Assembly (NCBI RefSeq): GCF_017916325.1
Contig: NC_090164.1
Span: forward strand, 97,001-161,000
Source of the DNA: Leishmania martiniquensis
Lineage: Eukaryota; Euglenozoa; Kinetoplastea; Trypanosomatida; Trypanosomatidae
Length of the DNA stretch: 64,000 nt
Reading direction: 5' to 3'
Made by a program: the position numbers and the translations under genes. Positions within the stretch are counted from its first letter, which is position 1. Every line of letters starts with the position of its first letter. Below are positions 39,474-49,731 of the stretch, piece after piece. The notes beneath the pieces were generated by a model. It ran no database searches. It worked only from the letters and a program-made list of their open reading frames with translations, and was not told the DNA's origin.

Positions 39474-40452
39474 CTCTTGTGGCGCTACGGCTTCCTCTCG
39501 GTTTGCGCGTGTGTGTCTGTGAGAGTAGTGATGGGCCGGTGTATTGTGTGCGCAGGAAACGGATGTCGTGTAGGCTCTCGCTGCCGTGCGCTCACTCCAC
39601 AAGCCAGCGAATAGTCCCAGCCGGTGCGGCGAGCTGTCGCGAAGGGGGGAGGAAGCAGTGAAGGTGACGAAGGACACTGTGTACCTGAATAAAAAAGGGC
39701 CGGCAGGAGCATAAACACCGTGCATGAGCTCAGCGGTGTGTTCGCACACACACACACACACGCACACGCATACCCAGGCGGGCCTGTCTCCGCAACCCTG
39801 AGTTGCGACACGAGCGATCGCCCTTATAGAACGTCACCGCGTACGCGTGCCGTATGCCCCCACGCGTACGTGAGCGAGCGCATATGTTTGGCACCCTCCC
39901 TCCGTGCCCCTCGCGGTCGCCCGAGATGAAGATGGGCAAAAGAGCGCCCAGCCCCTGGGTGACCTTAAAGCGCGGAGAAACAAACGGAAAAGGTGTGAGA
40001 AAGTGCCGAGTCGCTGTGGCGGGGCGGGGCAGAGGTGACGCGTCGTCGCGGCCGACTTGGCAAGCACCACACCTCGGTGTATCACGCCAGCTGTACGGCT
40101 TATCATTAGCATCCTCGGCCCCAGCTAAAGGCAGAGATAGATATCAGCGATGCACAATGCAAACACGCACAGAATACGCACACACCCAGTCAAAAAAAAA
40201 ATGCGGGCCGCACCCCATACACTCGCCACCACCATCACCGCCACGGCAGAACCTTCAGCCTGAGGAACGCGGCCTCGTCGACGGTCCGCAGCATAGCGAC
40301 TGTTAACATCAGCAACAACGCAGGTAATGCGCCACGAACACAGACAGGGGCAAAGGTGCACGAACGTACACCACAATGGTCTGCGCTTCGGCGTGTATGG
40401 GCCTTCAGGTTTGTTTCCCTTCTCATCTCTTCGTGCGACGAGCCCTTCTTCG
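39474..40452. other. Non-coding spacer
   Basis: This is the spacer between the CCCH gene and the 572-residue hypothetical gene. It holds (ca)n near 39746-39762 and an A run at 40191-40201. No coding ORF. Confidence 0.5.
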
Positions 40453-41682
40453 CTATATGGCCCCCGTACGAGCACCAGAGAGGGGCAGCACGGGCACGTC
40501 ACAGCCTTCCCTGCCTGCGCTTCTCGCCTCCTCCATAAGCAGATCGACAAGGGTGGGCTGTGCTATCATCGCGGCAATACCGCTCGGCTCCGTTGGCGTC
40601 GGTGCGGTCGAGAACGCGCAAGGGTTGGGAGACCCAGCAAGACCAACCATCTCCAACTGTCTCAGATACGGCGCGGCCTCCTGGCGCCGATGCATAGCGA
40701 TTGCGTTGGCTGCAGCCGCACGTTCGGCGAGTGAGTAGTAGAGGTCCGCTGCGCTACCGTCCTGCCACAGGGGCTCGCCTAGTAGGCTCTGGCCAGCCGC
40801 ATCTACAAAGTCCTCCATCGACGTTGCCTGAGGTTGCCGCCATGAGTAGTGTTGATCTGTGAATGCCGCCTTCTCCTCCGCTTCCGCGCTCTCGGCCACC
40901 TCTCTGAGCCACTGACGGCAGGGTTTCACGCAGAAGCCCCCTGCTTCAGTTGCATCAGCCTGCTCACCGGCGTCACCCACAGAGCTCACCGCTTCTTTGC
41001 TTGCCAAAGTGGCGGTGAGCGATGCCAAGATGGAGCGCAGCCCATCTGCCGACACCACCGCTGTCGATGGTGCTGAAACGTTCGAGGACGGCGCCGCCTC
41101 TGTCGCGCCGGTCGCATCTGCGCACTCCAGACTTACAGCACCGGTGGTGACGGCAGGAAGCTGCGCGGATGCCGCTAGCGGCCCACTCGCGCCATCCTCC
41201 ACACGCTGACCCGACGCCGGGGCGGTGTAGAACGACGTTGCAACTTTAGGTGGCCAGGAAGCGTTGGGGGCACCGTCACCGCCCCGCCCGCCGGCCTCGC
41301 GACCCACCGCACCGCTACTGTAGGGGTGGCCTCCGCCAGAATCAGCGCTGAGGCCGGCCGGCTTGCCCGGTGTTCCCGGGGAGCCGCTCCCTTCGGAGTT
41401 CACGCCGAAAAAGGGAATGACGTGGGCGAAGGTGCACGCGGCGTGGTTGTGGCAGTTACCCTGACGCCAGTTCAGGCACAACTTAATCGATGTGTCCAGC
41501 TTCCCCTCACGCCGAAGCGCGAAGGCGGCCTCGCTTCCCTGCGTGGGGCTGAGATCATCTTCGGTCACCTGGAGGATGTTGCTTCCCGCTATCTGCACCG
41601 CGATGTGGTCTCTGATGCTGGTCTGCTGCAGCAGACTCTTCGTCACATCCACAGCCTTTGAGCGGGGCTTATTTCGGCCCAT
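40453..41682 (-). CDS. CCCH zinc-finger protein
   Basis: The protein is 409 residues from the ATG at 41682. The N-terminal 60 residues are basic and helical (MGRNKPRSKAVDVTKSLLQQ). One CCCH finger follows at about 66-86: CLNWRQGNCHNHAACTFAH, spacing C-x7-C-x5-C-x3-H, preceded by Lys and followed by VIPFFG. This type binds single-stranded RNA, and single-finger CCCH proteins are a large class of post-transcriptional regulators in trypanosomatids. The middle is Gly/Ser/Ala-rich. Near the C-terminus a helical region (AERAAAANAIAMHRRQEAAPYLRQLEMVG) may be a protein contact site. The specific ZC3H number is not assigned. Confidence 0.87.
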   Translation of the reverse strand: MGRNKPRSKAVDVTKSLLQQTSIRDHIAVQIAGSNILQVTEDDLSPTQGSEAAFALRREGKLDTSIKLCLNWRQGNCHNHAACTFAHVIPFFGVNSEGSGSPGTPGKPAGLSADSGGGHPYSSGAVGREAGGRGGDGAPNASWPPKVATSFYTAPASGQRVEDGASGPLAASAQLPAVTTGAVSLECADATGATEAAPSSNVSAPSTAVVSADGLRSILASLTATLASKEAVSSVGDAGEQADATEAGGFCVKPCRQWLREVAESAEAEEKAAFTDQHYSWRQPQATSMEDFVDAAGQSLLGEPLWQDGSAADLYYSLAERAAAANAIAMHRRQEAAPYLRQLEMVGLAGSPNPCAFSTAPTPTEPSGIAAMIAQPTLVDLLMEEARSAGREGCDVPVLPLSGARTGAI

Positions 41683-42982
41683 TGTGTTCTCTCTCCCCCT
41701 CGCCGAGTGTGTACTCCCTTGGCTCGAGGCTACCCAATCAAGGCGTACGGGGAAGGGGAACGGGTTGTGTGCTCGTGCACCGGTGCGTATGCTTCTATTT
41801 CGCCTCACTCCTCCAGCCCGCACTGTCGAGGCTTGTGTGGGTTAAGGGCGGGGGGGGCACCACGACCCACTCACGTTCGACTTGCTGAGCGCCTCTACTA
41901 CGATCACCCGTATTTGTATGGGCACGCTGATGTTCTGTCGCGCACTTGATACGGCGTCAAGTACCATCGCGCAGGCGGTGTCCGACTCGCAGCACAGGGT
42001 GCGCACGGCCGTGTGGGAGAGGGGTAGAAGGAAAGGACAGGGCGACGGCGTGACCGTGCAGCGGTGCCAATATGCAGGCGAGCGCACACGCCCACGTTGC
42101 ACGCAAGTCACAAAAGATCGAAGAACGGAATATAAAGACAGCGTAAGGAAACGTACGCATGAGGCATAAAGAGGGGTGTGTCTGTCTGTCGGTGTCTGTG
42201 TGTGCACGCCATGGAAGCACTCGCGAGTGTCGCCATGCGTGTACACGAGCAGTTTGGTTGTGGTGCCGAGAGGCTTTGCAGCTACGAGACAAGAGACACC
42301 AGCATGCACGGTGAAAGGGGGAAAAAACCGCTGAGGTCGCAGAGAGGCAAGCGGCAGCCACTTCTCCACCACGTTACACCCAGTGCCCGCGCCACTCACT
42401 CCCTGCACCCCTTCCCTTTAATTAGCATGCGCCACTTTCAACTAGCAGCACTGCTGCCCAGCGACGGAGAGGCGCGCGAAAGAGGCTCGCATGACGCCCC
42501 TCTCTCAGCGGCCGTCATCTCTTCCCTCGCGCTTCTCGTTTGAGGGTGGAAGCGTTGCGTATAAGCAGCCGCGCGTCATTCCGGGTTCACCCACTGCGCC
42601 CCTCCCCTACACACAGGTCGCAGCACATGAGGCGCAGCATACACAGGAAGAAAGATAGCGAGAGAACCGCAGACGTCACGTGACCGTGCGCCCTTCTCCT
42701 CCCTCTCTCCCTTATCTGGCTGCGCCCCCCGTGCGCGTCCCTTTCCGTCTCATCGCCTTGCGAGTGCGGCACGTCAAGACTGCACTACCTGCCCACCATC
42801 ACCACAAGAGCTGGCATGCACGCAGTGAAGCACGGAGGGATCGTGGCGCCCCTCGCCCCCCTCCTAAACCGCACTACCCCCACCATACAGGTAAGCACAG
42901 GGCCCCCCCTCTCCATCGGTCCCCGTCCCTTCAGCCGGCCCACTCGGGCTCACAGATGCAGACATACGCGCGCAGCGGCAAC
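41683..42982. other. Non-coding spacer
   Basis: This is the spacer between the PPR-like and CCCH genes. No RNA gene or coding ORF was recognised. Confidence 0.5.
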
Positions 42983-44677
42983 CTACTTGCTCCCGTTCCC
43001 TGTGAGGGAGCCCTCGTTACGGTGTGTTCGCGACACCTCGACGCGGTGGCGCAGACGGCGACCACGACGGAGGGATTTACGAACAAGCGCCGCGTCCTTC
43101 TCCATCACCTCCTTTCGATTTGTGTACTCCACCTCCAAATGCGCACGAATACCAATCTTCGACACATCCGGGTGATTGATTCCGTAGAGCTGATCGTACC
43201 GCGTCTCCGGCACCTCGTTCATCCACGTATTGCTGCGCTCGTGGATGCTCTTCGTTTCATCGTAGTAAATGTCACCAGCTCGCACGTCATCCATGCGCTC
43301 ACGCTCCGTCGTCACTGACAGCATCGGCTCCAGCGCGTTGCGCTCCCAAGGGTGGCGCTCTGTGAAGAAGGCAGGCAGCTCCACCATGGCGGCGCTGGCC
43401 ATGGTGCTGTCCGGCTGCGACGGGTCGCGAATAGGCGGCAGCATCTTGGTCGTGTTCTTCATCAGGTGCAAGTCGTACATCCACCCGTGGCGACGGCGAA
43501 ACTCAATGAAGTCAAACTGCTTCACCGCTCGGCCCCACTCGTAGAAGCGGTTACGGTAGATGGAAAACTTACGCAAGGCATCCTCCAACTCATCACGCAG
43601 CGGGCCGGAGAGATGCGTACGCGGGATGCCGAGCTCGTCCATCTGTGTCAGCACAATCGGCACCTTCTTCTTCTCCACCACATGAACGTTGCCGAACCGC
43701 TGCAAGCCTTCGGAGGTAGGGGTGTAGGAATGGTCCACCACGCTGCGAAGGTACAGCTCCGCGGTCATCGGGTTCGCGCGCGGCCAGCGGCGGTCGACCA
43801 GCTCCTGCCACAGCCCATCACAGCGGTCGAAAAGCTTCGCCTCGCGGTTGCCGAGCAGCAGTGCGTTGTAGCCGTGAATGGTGATGTGCTCTGCATGGCG
43901 GTGGCGCACAAAGCGAAAGACGTCTTCAGCCTCTGCAGTGTTGCCTGTGAGCGCCAAGGCCAAGACGACGTAGTCGTAGGTGGACACCGTCGGACTAACC
44001 CCACGAGCGCCCATGCGATCGTACAAGGCGCCCGGAATCGCCTTCACATGCGCGTATCCACACGTCATGAGGGTGCGCATGAGCGCGTTCGTGAGCTGAG
44101 ATGCGGCAGGGGTCGACTCGGGTCGAAGGCTACCACACGCACGCCCCAGGGCAGAGATGGCCATGTCGTGCCACCGGTACGCCTCAGCCGCGCGCTCCGC
44201 GCCTGCATTGTCGCCGAGCAGCTTAAAAGTCAAGGCAGGGTCGCAGGCCGCCTCGCTGTGTAGGATGCAGGTACCGAGATCACTGGCTCGCAGGGAGATA
44301 ATCAGGTTCACGTAGTCCATGGCCCGAAGCTCTTGGTTGCGATGCATCGCATCCACTAACGCGGCTGCTTCGTTGTGCATGCCGCAGCTCGCCAGCTGAC
44401 TGGCTAGCGTCAGACGCTCCGGTAACGAGGCAAGCGGCTGCTGTTGATATTTTGCGTACCGTTGGCGAAGAGAGGCGGCATGCTGATTGTACTGGCGCAG
44501 GTACATCTCTCGCTCGCGCTTGCGCTGCAACAGCACCACGTGCTGTTGGCGCTTCGTGATGCCACTGAAGTAGTAGACGCCCTCCCATTGATTTTGCGGC
44601 TTGCGCTGCGGAAGGTTCGTGCGGATGTGGTAGTATGAGGGGACCGTCGTCCGCGCAACGTTTTGGCTGAGCTGCAT
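42983..44677 (-). CDS. PPR-like protein, probably mitochondrial
   Basis: The protein is 564 residues. A positive N-terminus without acidic residues for over 25 positions (QNVARTTVPSYYHIRTNLPQRK) predicts mitochondrial import. Helical pairs typical of pentatricopeptide repeats are visible, for example LASQLASCGMHNEAAALVDAM (about 90-115) and STYDYVVLALALTGNTAEAE (about 230-250), then a further helical repeat to about 320. The C-terminal 200 residues are charged without repeats and end in a very basic tail (RKSLRRGRRLRHRVE). Trypanosomatid mitochondrial ribosomes contain many PPR subunits (KRIPPs), and a mitoribosomal or mitochondrial RNA-binding role is the best inference. The exact subunit is not assigned. 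A pyrimidine tract with AG lies 22 bases before the ATG. Confidence 0.8.
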   Translation of the reverse strand: MQLSQNVARTTVPSYYHIRTNLPQRKPQNQWEGVYYFSGITKRQQHVVLLQRKREREMYLRQYNQHAASLRQRYAKYQQQPLASLPERLTLASQLASCGMHNEAAALVDAMHRNQELRAMDYVNLIISLRASDLGTCILHSEAACDPALTFKLLGDNAGAERAAEAYRWHDMAISALGRACGSLRPESTPAASQLTNALMRTLMTCGYAHVKAIPGALYDRMGARGVSPTVSTYDYVVLALALTGNTAEAEDVFRFVRHRHAEHITIHGYNALLLGNREAKLFDRCDGLWQELVDRRWPRANPMTAELYLRSVVDHSYTPTSEGLQRFGNVHVVEKKKVPIVLTQMDELGIPRTHLSGPLRDELEDALRKFSIYRNRFYEWGRAVKQFDFIEFRRRHGWMYDLHLMKNTTKMLPPIRDPSQPDSTMASAAMVELPAFFTERHPWERNALEPMLSVTTERERMDDVRAGDIYYDETKSIHERSNTWMNEVPETRYDQLYGINHPDVSKIGIRAHLEVEYTNRKEVMEKDAALVRKSLRRGRRLRHRVEVSRTHRNEGSLTGNGSK

Positions 44678-44699
44678 CTGGCCTGAGCGCAGAGCGCGC

Positions 44700-44713
44700 C
44701 TAAAAAGGGGGGT
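44700..44713 (-). promoter_or_regulatory. Predicted trans-splice acceptor for the PPR-like gene
   Basis: A C/T run (44702-44713 on the minus strand) is directly followed by AG at 44701-44700, 22 bases before the ATG. Confidence 0.5.
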
Positions 44714-45399
44714 GGCAGCGTCTCCGGCCTCTCTACGCCCGGTGTAACAATAAAATTAAAGGAGAGGCAAGGTGCCCCGCTGCCTCCTCCACGCTCCTCG
44801 AGATGGCGAAAACAGGGCGCGGGGCTGTCAGGCCCGAAAATAAGAGGTGACGGCGGCTTCCGGGTGAGCTGGAGCACACACCTTATGTACGAATGCGTTA
44901 GCAAATCTCGTGACGCACCGCGGTGGGAAGAGAAAGGGGAGAGGCACCGACGTGCTCTACAAGGGAGACAGGGAGGATGTGAGGTGTTGGCGGCCGTCAA
45001 ACGATGCGCGTGTCAAAGATGACACACATGGCAGATGCGGAGGTCGAGCCAGAAAAACATGAGCAAGAGAGCGGCGCATTTAGAGAAATTGTCCAAGATC
45101 AACGGAGGGCCACCCAGTGAGACTGTGTGACACGTCGTCCAGACACCGGCACGATGTGCCACATGTGACGTTCACACATAAACACACCCCTTCGTGGGGC
45201 GGAGGCGAAGGAGCTCAGAGCGATTAAAATTTGGCAGCGCACCCACGAACGTCAAGAGGAAAACGCCGCACGTTGCATCATCAGCCCCGTCTCCCCGACG
45301 GTGTATTTACACGCGCCACAGCACACTCATCTCCTAAGTCCCTTTCCCTGGCTGCAAGCGCTTTGGCAAGGCTACTTGCGTCAAGTCATCCCTTTCCTC
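44714..45399. other. Non-coding spacer
   Basis: This is the part of the spacer between the decayed gene and the PPR-like gene. Nothing recognised. Confidence 0.45.
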
Positions 45400-47570
45400 A
45401 CGAGCAGATCCGCAAGCAGGCGCCGAGAACAAAAGCTCGCCCACTTGCTCCGAGACTGCGGACAAATCCTGGCCGTTTAGGGCAAACTATCCTGCCGTTG
45501 AAGGCTACGCACCTGCCACACTCTTCGCCTGCCTCCCTATCTCTCCTTCGCATGCTTACCGCGTGATGGGCGCAAGGGATCTCGTTGGACTGCACGTTGT
45601 AATCCGCGCGGGCCACCTTCGGCGTCCTCCTCGAAGGCGACGTGGTCGTGTCTGTCGTATTGACAAAAGGGGGTGGACCAGATGAATGCCAGCTATTCTC
45701 AGAGAGGAAGCTCGACAGCCTCCAGTCGGGGCCCTCGCGGACCGCTTGCCCAGTCTGTGCGCCAAGCTTTGCACGGAGTCACCTAAAGCCGTGGCACTCC
45801 AGCATGTGGTATGTAGCCTCTCCGAACTGAAATCGGGAGGACTCCATGGTGCAAGTCGAGGAGCTCTTGCATCGATCACCTATGCCCCGTCGCCTCATCA
45901 CTTCGCTTTGGGCTGATTGGACGGCCTTCGAGATGCTCTCTTCCGCCACTGGGAGACCCTCTGTGTTCTTCTTTTGTACTTGGCGCCGCGCTGTCACATT
46001 CCGCCCCGGTCTGTGTGCTGGGCTCCGCCCCACCCCACCATGCCGCGCAATGTGCTGGAGCTGTGTGTGGGCTGCTGCTGCGGCTGGCGCGGCCCTCCGT
46101 CAGGGGTGCCCGCGGGTGCGCTATGACTGCTATGGCTGTCCTCGCAGTCCGGCTCCGCCCCTGCGTGCGCATGGAAATCTTTTCCATGCTCTTCTCGAGC
46201 TGGTCTACCTGCTGCTTAGAGGGGAATACGCCTGCTGCGCCCCCCTGCTGCCCGTCTGCCCCGCAAACGAGTGCAAGCTAACTCCCACACAGGATCAGCG
46301 TGTTCCTGCTTCCGAAACGCCTCCCCGCGTGGCGTCCAGAAGCTATTCCTCTCGGTCGGTCGCGCCACCGGCTATGTGCGGCGTGGCCTCCCCGAAAAGC
46401 CAGGGCAATGAGCTCGTTCAGTGCGCTTGTGGGCAACATCGAGCAGTCCATGCGCATGGCGCTTGTGCCGCACATTTCAGCGTCCTCGAGATATCGGTGC
46501 TTGGCCAATGTGCAGTTGCGGTGGGCGGGCGAGGCCGGATGCCGGAGTACCCCTCCCCCCTCTCGTCCCTCTGTCACGGCGGTAAATGCGGACGCAGACT
46601 TGTGGACGCTATCCGTAAAGAAACGGCGCAGGCCACCGCCATCGTTGCGACTGGTGGTATGGGGGCGGGCGTGGGGTTTGGCGCGGGCCGCGACGTCGCG
46701 CCGAAGCCTCTCTTTTGCCCTGTCCTTTTTTTTCGGCTCGGCAAAGGAGTGACGCCCTCGCCCATTTCCGCCTGTCGTGCCATGTCGCTGCAAAAGGTGG
46801 TAGGGAGGAGGGGAGGAATAGATGCTGCTGCGTGGCTCGCGCCGAACAGAGTCGCGGATGAGGTCGCCGCCTTCGATGATTGCAGCTGATCTCGCCGTAG
46901 CCACCGCCGATGGATTTCTCTGCGTCGGTCAGCCCCGAGTGTGCCACCATCACCACCACCTCTCCCCCAATCTCGTGGAGCGTTCTCACATCGATGCCAC
47001 CCCTCTCGTTGAGCGGCTCTGAGGCTTGGATGTGCCTCACGACAGGTTCCTCCACGCCGACGTCGCCGCGTCTCGGCACGGCCTACACGCCGGTGGGAAG
47101 GGGGGTTGGACTACAACGCATTGCCCATGCCATTCTAGCGTCCACCCTCTCCTCCTTTGCTTGCCGTGGGCGATAGTGTGCTCTTCGGAGGGACTAAAGG
47201 CCCTTCCACCTCTCAGCTGCGCGTTGACGGTCGGCACACCAAAGGTTAAACATTCAAAAGAGAGCGGTGGGGGTGAGTGACGATGATGGGGCGCTGCTCC
47301 GCCGCATGCGTACTTGGATTCCTTGTTGGGGCGCACGCATTCGTGCCTCACCTTCGGCCGGCAGCACTACCCGCCCTCTACCCTGTAAGCGCGGCCATCC
47401 CAACACCGCCCTTTGCCCAATACTCGCTTGGATTTCGTTGAAGAGCTTCGCGGCACGCCATTACGCGGCGCTGTTGTGGTTCACGAGCTTCGGCACCTTC
47501 GCACAGATGCGCACGCATACACACATGTGCGCACACATCGAACTCGGCGCTTTGCAGTGAGAGCATGCGG
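45400..47570 (-). pseudogene. Decayed minus-strand gene, family unknown
   Basis: No intact ORF spans this region, but several minus-strand pieces have protein character in shifting frames. The best (about 47180-46890) reads EERVDARMAWAMRCSPTP, then after an in-frame TAG at 47083-47085 it continues VEEPVVRHIQASEPLNERGG and VRTLHEIGGEVVVMVAHSGL. Near 46895-46915 the frame shifts, and the text resumes ARSAAIIEGGDLIRDSVRRE. Further pieces lie at 46278-46700 (HRNCTLAKHRYLEDAEMCGT) and 45779-45900 (SRFQFGEATYHMLECHGFR). The spacer is exceptionally long for this array. I do not recognise the family. Edges are approximate. Confidence 0.45.
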
Positions 47571-47593
47571 ACGAGGAGGAGAGCAGGAGCTGG

Positions 47594-48736
47594 TCAAGAA
47601 TCCGAGGGATTCGGGGGCTCCACACGCAAGCCGGCGCCAAGTGGGTAGTGAATCTGGAGGCGCTCTTTGGTCTCCAAGACGCGCCTCTTCTGGTTCACCT
47701 TTTTGATGATGGGCCGAAAGCTAATAAAGGCCTCGTAGCCGCCATTCTCGACGTAGCGGCTCATGGCAACATCGATGGTCATGAGCTTGCCGGCACACCA
47801 GATGCCCACTCTCCCGTTCTTCATGGATGTGTGACCCACCACCATCAAATTGATGTCTATCTGCTCCTTTGCCTTGAGCGCCGCTATGCCAGCCGAGATG
47901 GGGCTGCAGTCGCCGTGCATGGCCGCCTCTACGACGCTATGGTCCCACAGCGGACTCTCTTTGTCGTGAAAGGGGTGCTTCGTCAGGTTCGCCGACGTGG
48001 CTCCCTCGTACCACACCGCGTTGAGCTGGTTGATACCGCGGCGGGCATACTCGGCGGTCAGCCCGCCATGCACAAACACAATATCCGAGACGATCACCAC
48101 TGCTAAGTTCTCCTCGGCTATCATGCGTCCGTAGCGCCCGCCAGGACCGTAGAGGTAGCGGAAGCCGACGGGACCCGCCGACAGGTCCAGCAGACGCGGA
48201 TGTATGTGGTTCGATGCCCCCGAAAGGGTGAGCAGCTCGTGATTTCCACTGAGTGTGATGAGGCGACCACCGGAGGCAATGGCCTCCGGCTTGAGCTCCG
48301 AAAGCAGTTGCAGCATCTGCGGTGCGTCCGGGCCGTGGCCTACGACGTTGCCCAGCTGCACAACGACATCGGTGCACCCCTTCCGCCAGGTGTCCATTTC
48401 CTCTTCCAGCACGTTCGCAGCGCGCAGGATATTGCGCAGGCGGTCCATGTCCCCGTTCAGGTCTCCGATAGCGATGATGCGTTGGTGCGGCGCGTGCATG
48501 ATGCCGCGGCCAGCTGGGGTGGTACGCTTGCCTGGAACGCTCTGCTTGGGGAGTGTGCGGTGCTTACTCTGCTGGAACCCGACTGTCGGCGTGTAAAGGC
48601 CCAGCGGTATATTGGCGATGGCAAAGGTGCCCGCCATAACGAGGGCGAAAACAGTCCAAAAAAACAGCCCCGACTCGACACCCCTGCGCGAGTAGGCGCG
48701 CGCCATGAACAGCTCGACTTTTCGCTGGGGCGGCAT
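47594..48736 (-). CDS. Membrane-anchored calcineurin-like phosphoesterase, altered motifs
   Basis: The protein is 380 residues from the ATG at 48736, which lies 19 bases after the first AG following a pyrimidine tract. A hydrophobic segment at about 20-46 (LFFWTVFALVMAGTFAIA) predicts a signal anchor. The phosphoesterase domain spans about 84-330. Motif I reads GDLNGD instead of GDxHG(D), motif II reads GNVVGHGPD where GDxVxxGP is expected, motif III GNHE is intact, and the later metal histidines appear in FVHGGL (about 220) and VVGHT (about 297). The GHGPD spacing is closest to the ApaH-like and Shewanella-like branches. A metal-binding His and the bridging Asp are both Asn, so catalysis may be lost or changed. 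The C-terminal 60 residues are basic. Confidence 0.85.
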   Translation of the reverse strand: MPPQRKVELFMARAYSRRGVESGLFFWTVFALVMAGTFAIANIPLGLYTPTVGFQQSKHRTLPKQSVPGKRTTPAGRGIMHAPHQRIIAIGDLNGDMDRLRNILRAANVLEEEMDTWRKGCTDVVVQLGNVVGHGPDAPQMLQLLSELKPEAIASGGRLITLSGNHELLTLSGASNHIHPRLLDLSAGPVGFRYLYGPGGRYGRMIAEENLAVVIVSDIVFVHGGLTAEYARRGINQLNAVWYEGATSANLTKHPFHDKESPLWDHSVVEAAMHGDCSPISAGIAALKAKEQIDINLMVVGHTSMKNGRVGIWCAGKLMTIDVAMSRYVENGGYEAFISFRPIIKKVNQKRRVLETKERLQIHYPLGAGLRVEPPNPSDS

Positions 48737-48755
48737 CCTCACGACGCGAGAGACG

Positions 48756-48811
48756 CTCCCGGGACGAGAGGCAATAGAGGCGAAAGAAATCAAAAAAAGG
48801 GGGAGGAAGAG
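48756..48811 (-). promoter_or_regulatory. Predicted trans-splice acceptor for the phosphoesterase gene
   Basis: A long C/T-rich tract (48765-48811 on the minus strand) is followed by AG at 48757-48756, 19 bases before the ATG. It excludes the 19 in-frame codons upstream. Confidence 0.55.
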
Positions 48812-49731
48812 TAGCGTTACGAAAGGGAAGAGGGAGCGGAAGACAAGCGCCGCCCTCGTACGAACACTATGCGCTGTGAGATGAGGAGAATGGCAGTGCG
48901 ATGGCTTACGAAAGGCATGTGGTCATGTGCACCTATGCGCGATGCATGGGATGGGCGGTGCACGTACGACTGAGGTCACAGTGACCGTGTGGGTATGGAT
49001 GAGGTGGCAGTGTCAACGGTTAGTTCTGTCGGTTGCTCATCCGAGCAGAAGGGGTGGGTGAGGGTTGGTAAAGAGACGGAGAGGGGCGGGATTAGGAGAG
49101 GCAAATGTGCACAGACACGTTGAAAGAGTGATGAGCTCATTCAGCCTCTACGTCGAGCGAGGTGAGGCAACGCGCACACGCGCCGGCCTCGAACACCCCC
49201 TTCCCTGCATCCTGTACTACCCCCCTTCTCCTCCGTGGCACAGACTCGCACGCGAGAAAGGATGAGGCAGCGCGCTCCAAGAGGCGTTCCGATAGCGCCC
49301 GAGAGGTAACTAGCCGCAAGCCCCTACTTTACAGGTTGTGTTCTTCCCGACACGCTTGAGGGCTCACGCACTACGAGCGAAGACGAGGCAGCGGCGAATG
49401 AAAGCAGCAGCAGATTTACCCTCCTTACCACTCGACCTCCGGATGCGCACACACACGCACCTACGCATATACGCCCCCCCTTCCACCACCACTGGAGAGG
49501 TGCAGGACAGCGCGCCCAGGCGGTCACCGCAGTAGTAAGGTTATCAAAGGCAGAGCGATGACCTGCGCAAGTGAAACACGTCGAAGGGAAGGGGGAGGGA
49601 GGCAGAGGAACAGGCCCATGCTCACGCACACACACACGCACATCGGCAAACGGAGCGAGCGGAAGCACTCGTGCAAAGCGCCTCCCTTCCGCATGCGTCA
49701 GAGGACTCACGGCTTCTCCGTTTACTCTCCC
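48812..49731. other. Non-coding spacer
   Basis: This is the 3' UTR and spacer between the RAD51 paralogue and the phosphoesterase. Nothing recognised. Confidence 0.5.

Noticed and set aside
45846..46889. 347-codon plus-strand ORF
   Set aside because: It lies opposite the decayed minus-strand gene and is Cys/Pro/Arg-rich without domain character; it looks like the antisense shadow of former coding sequence.
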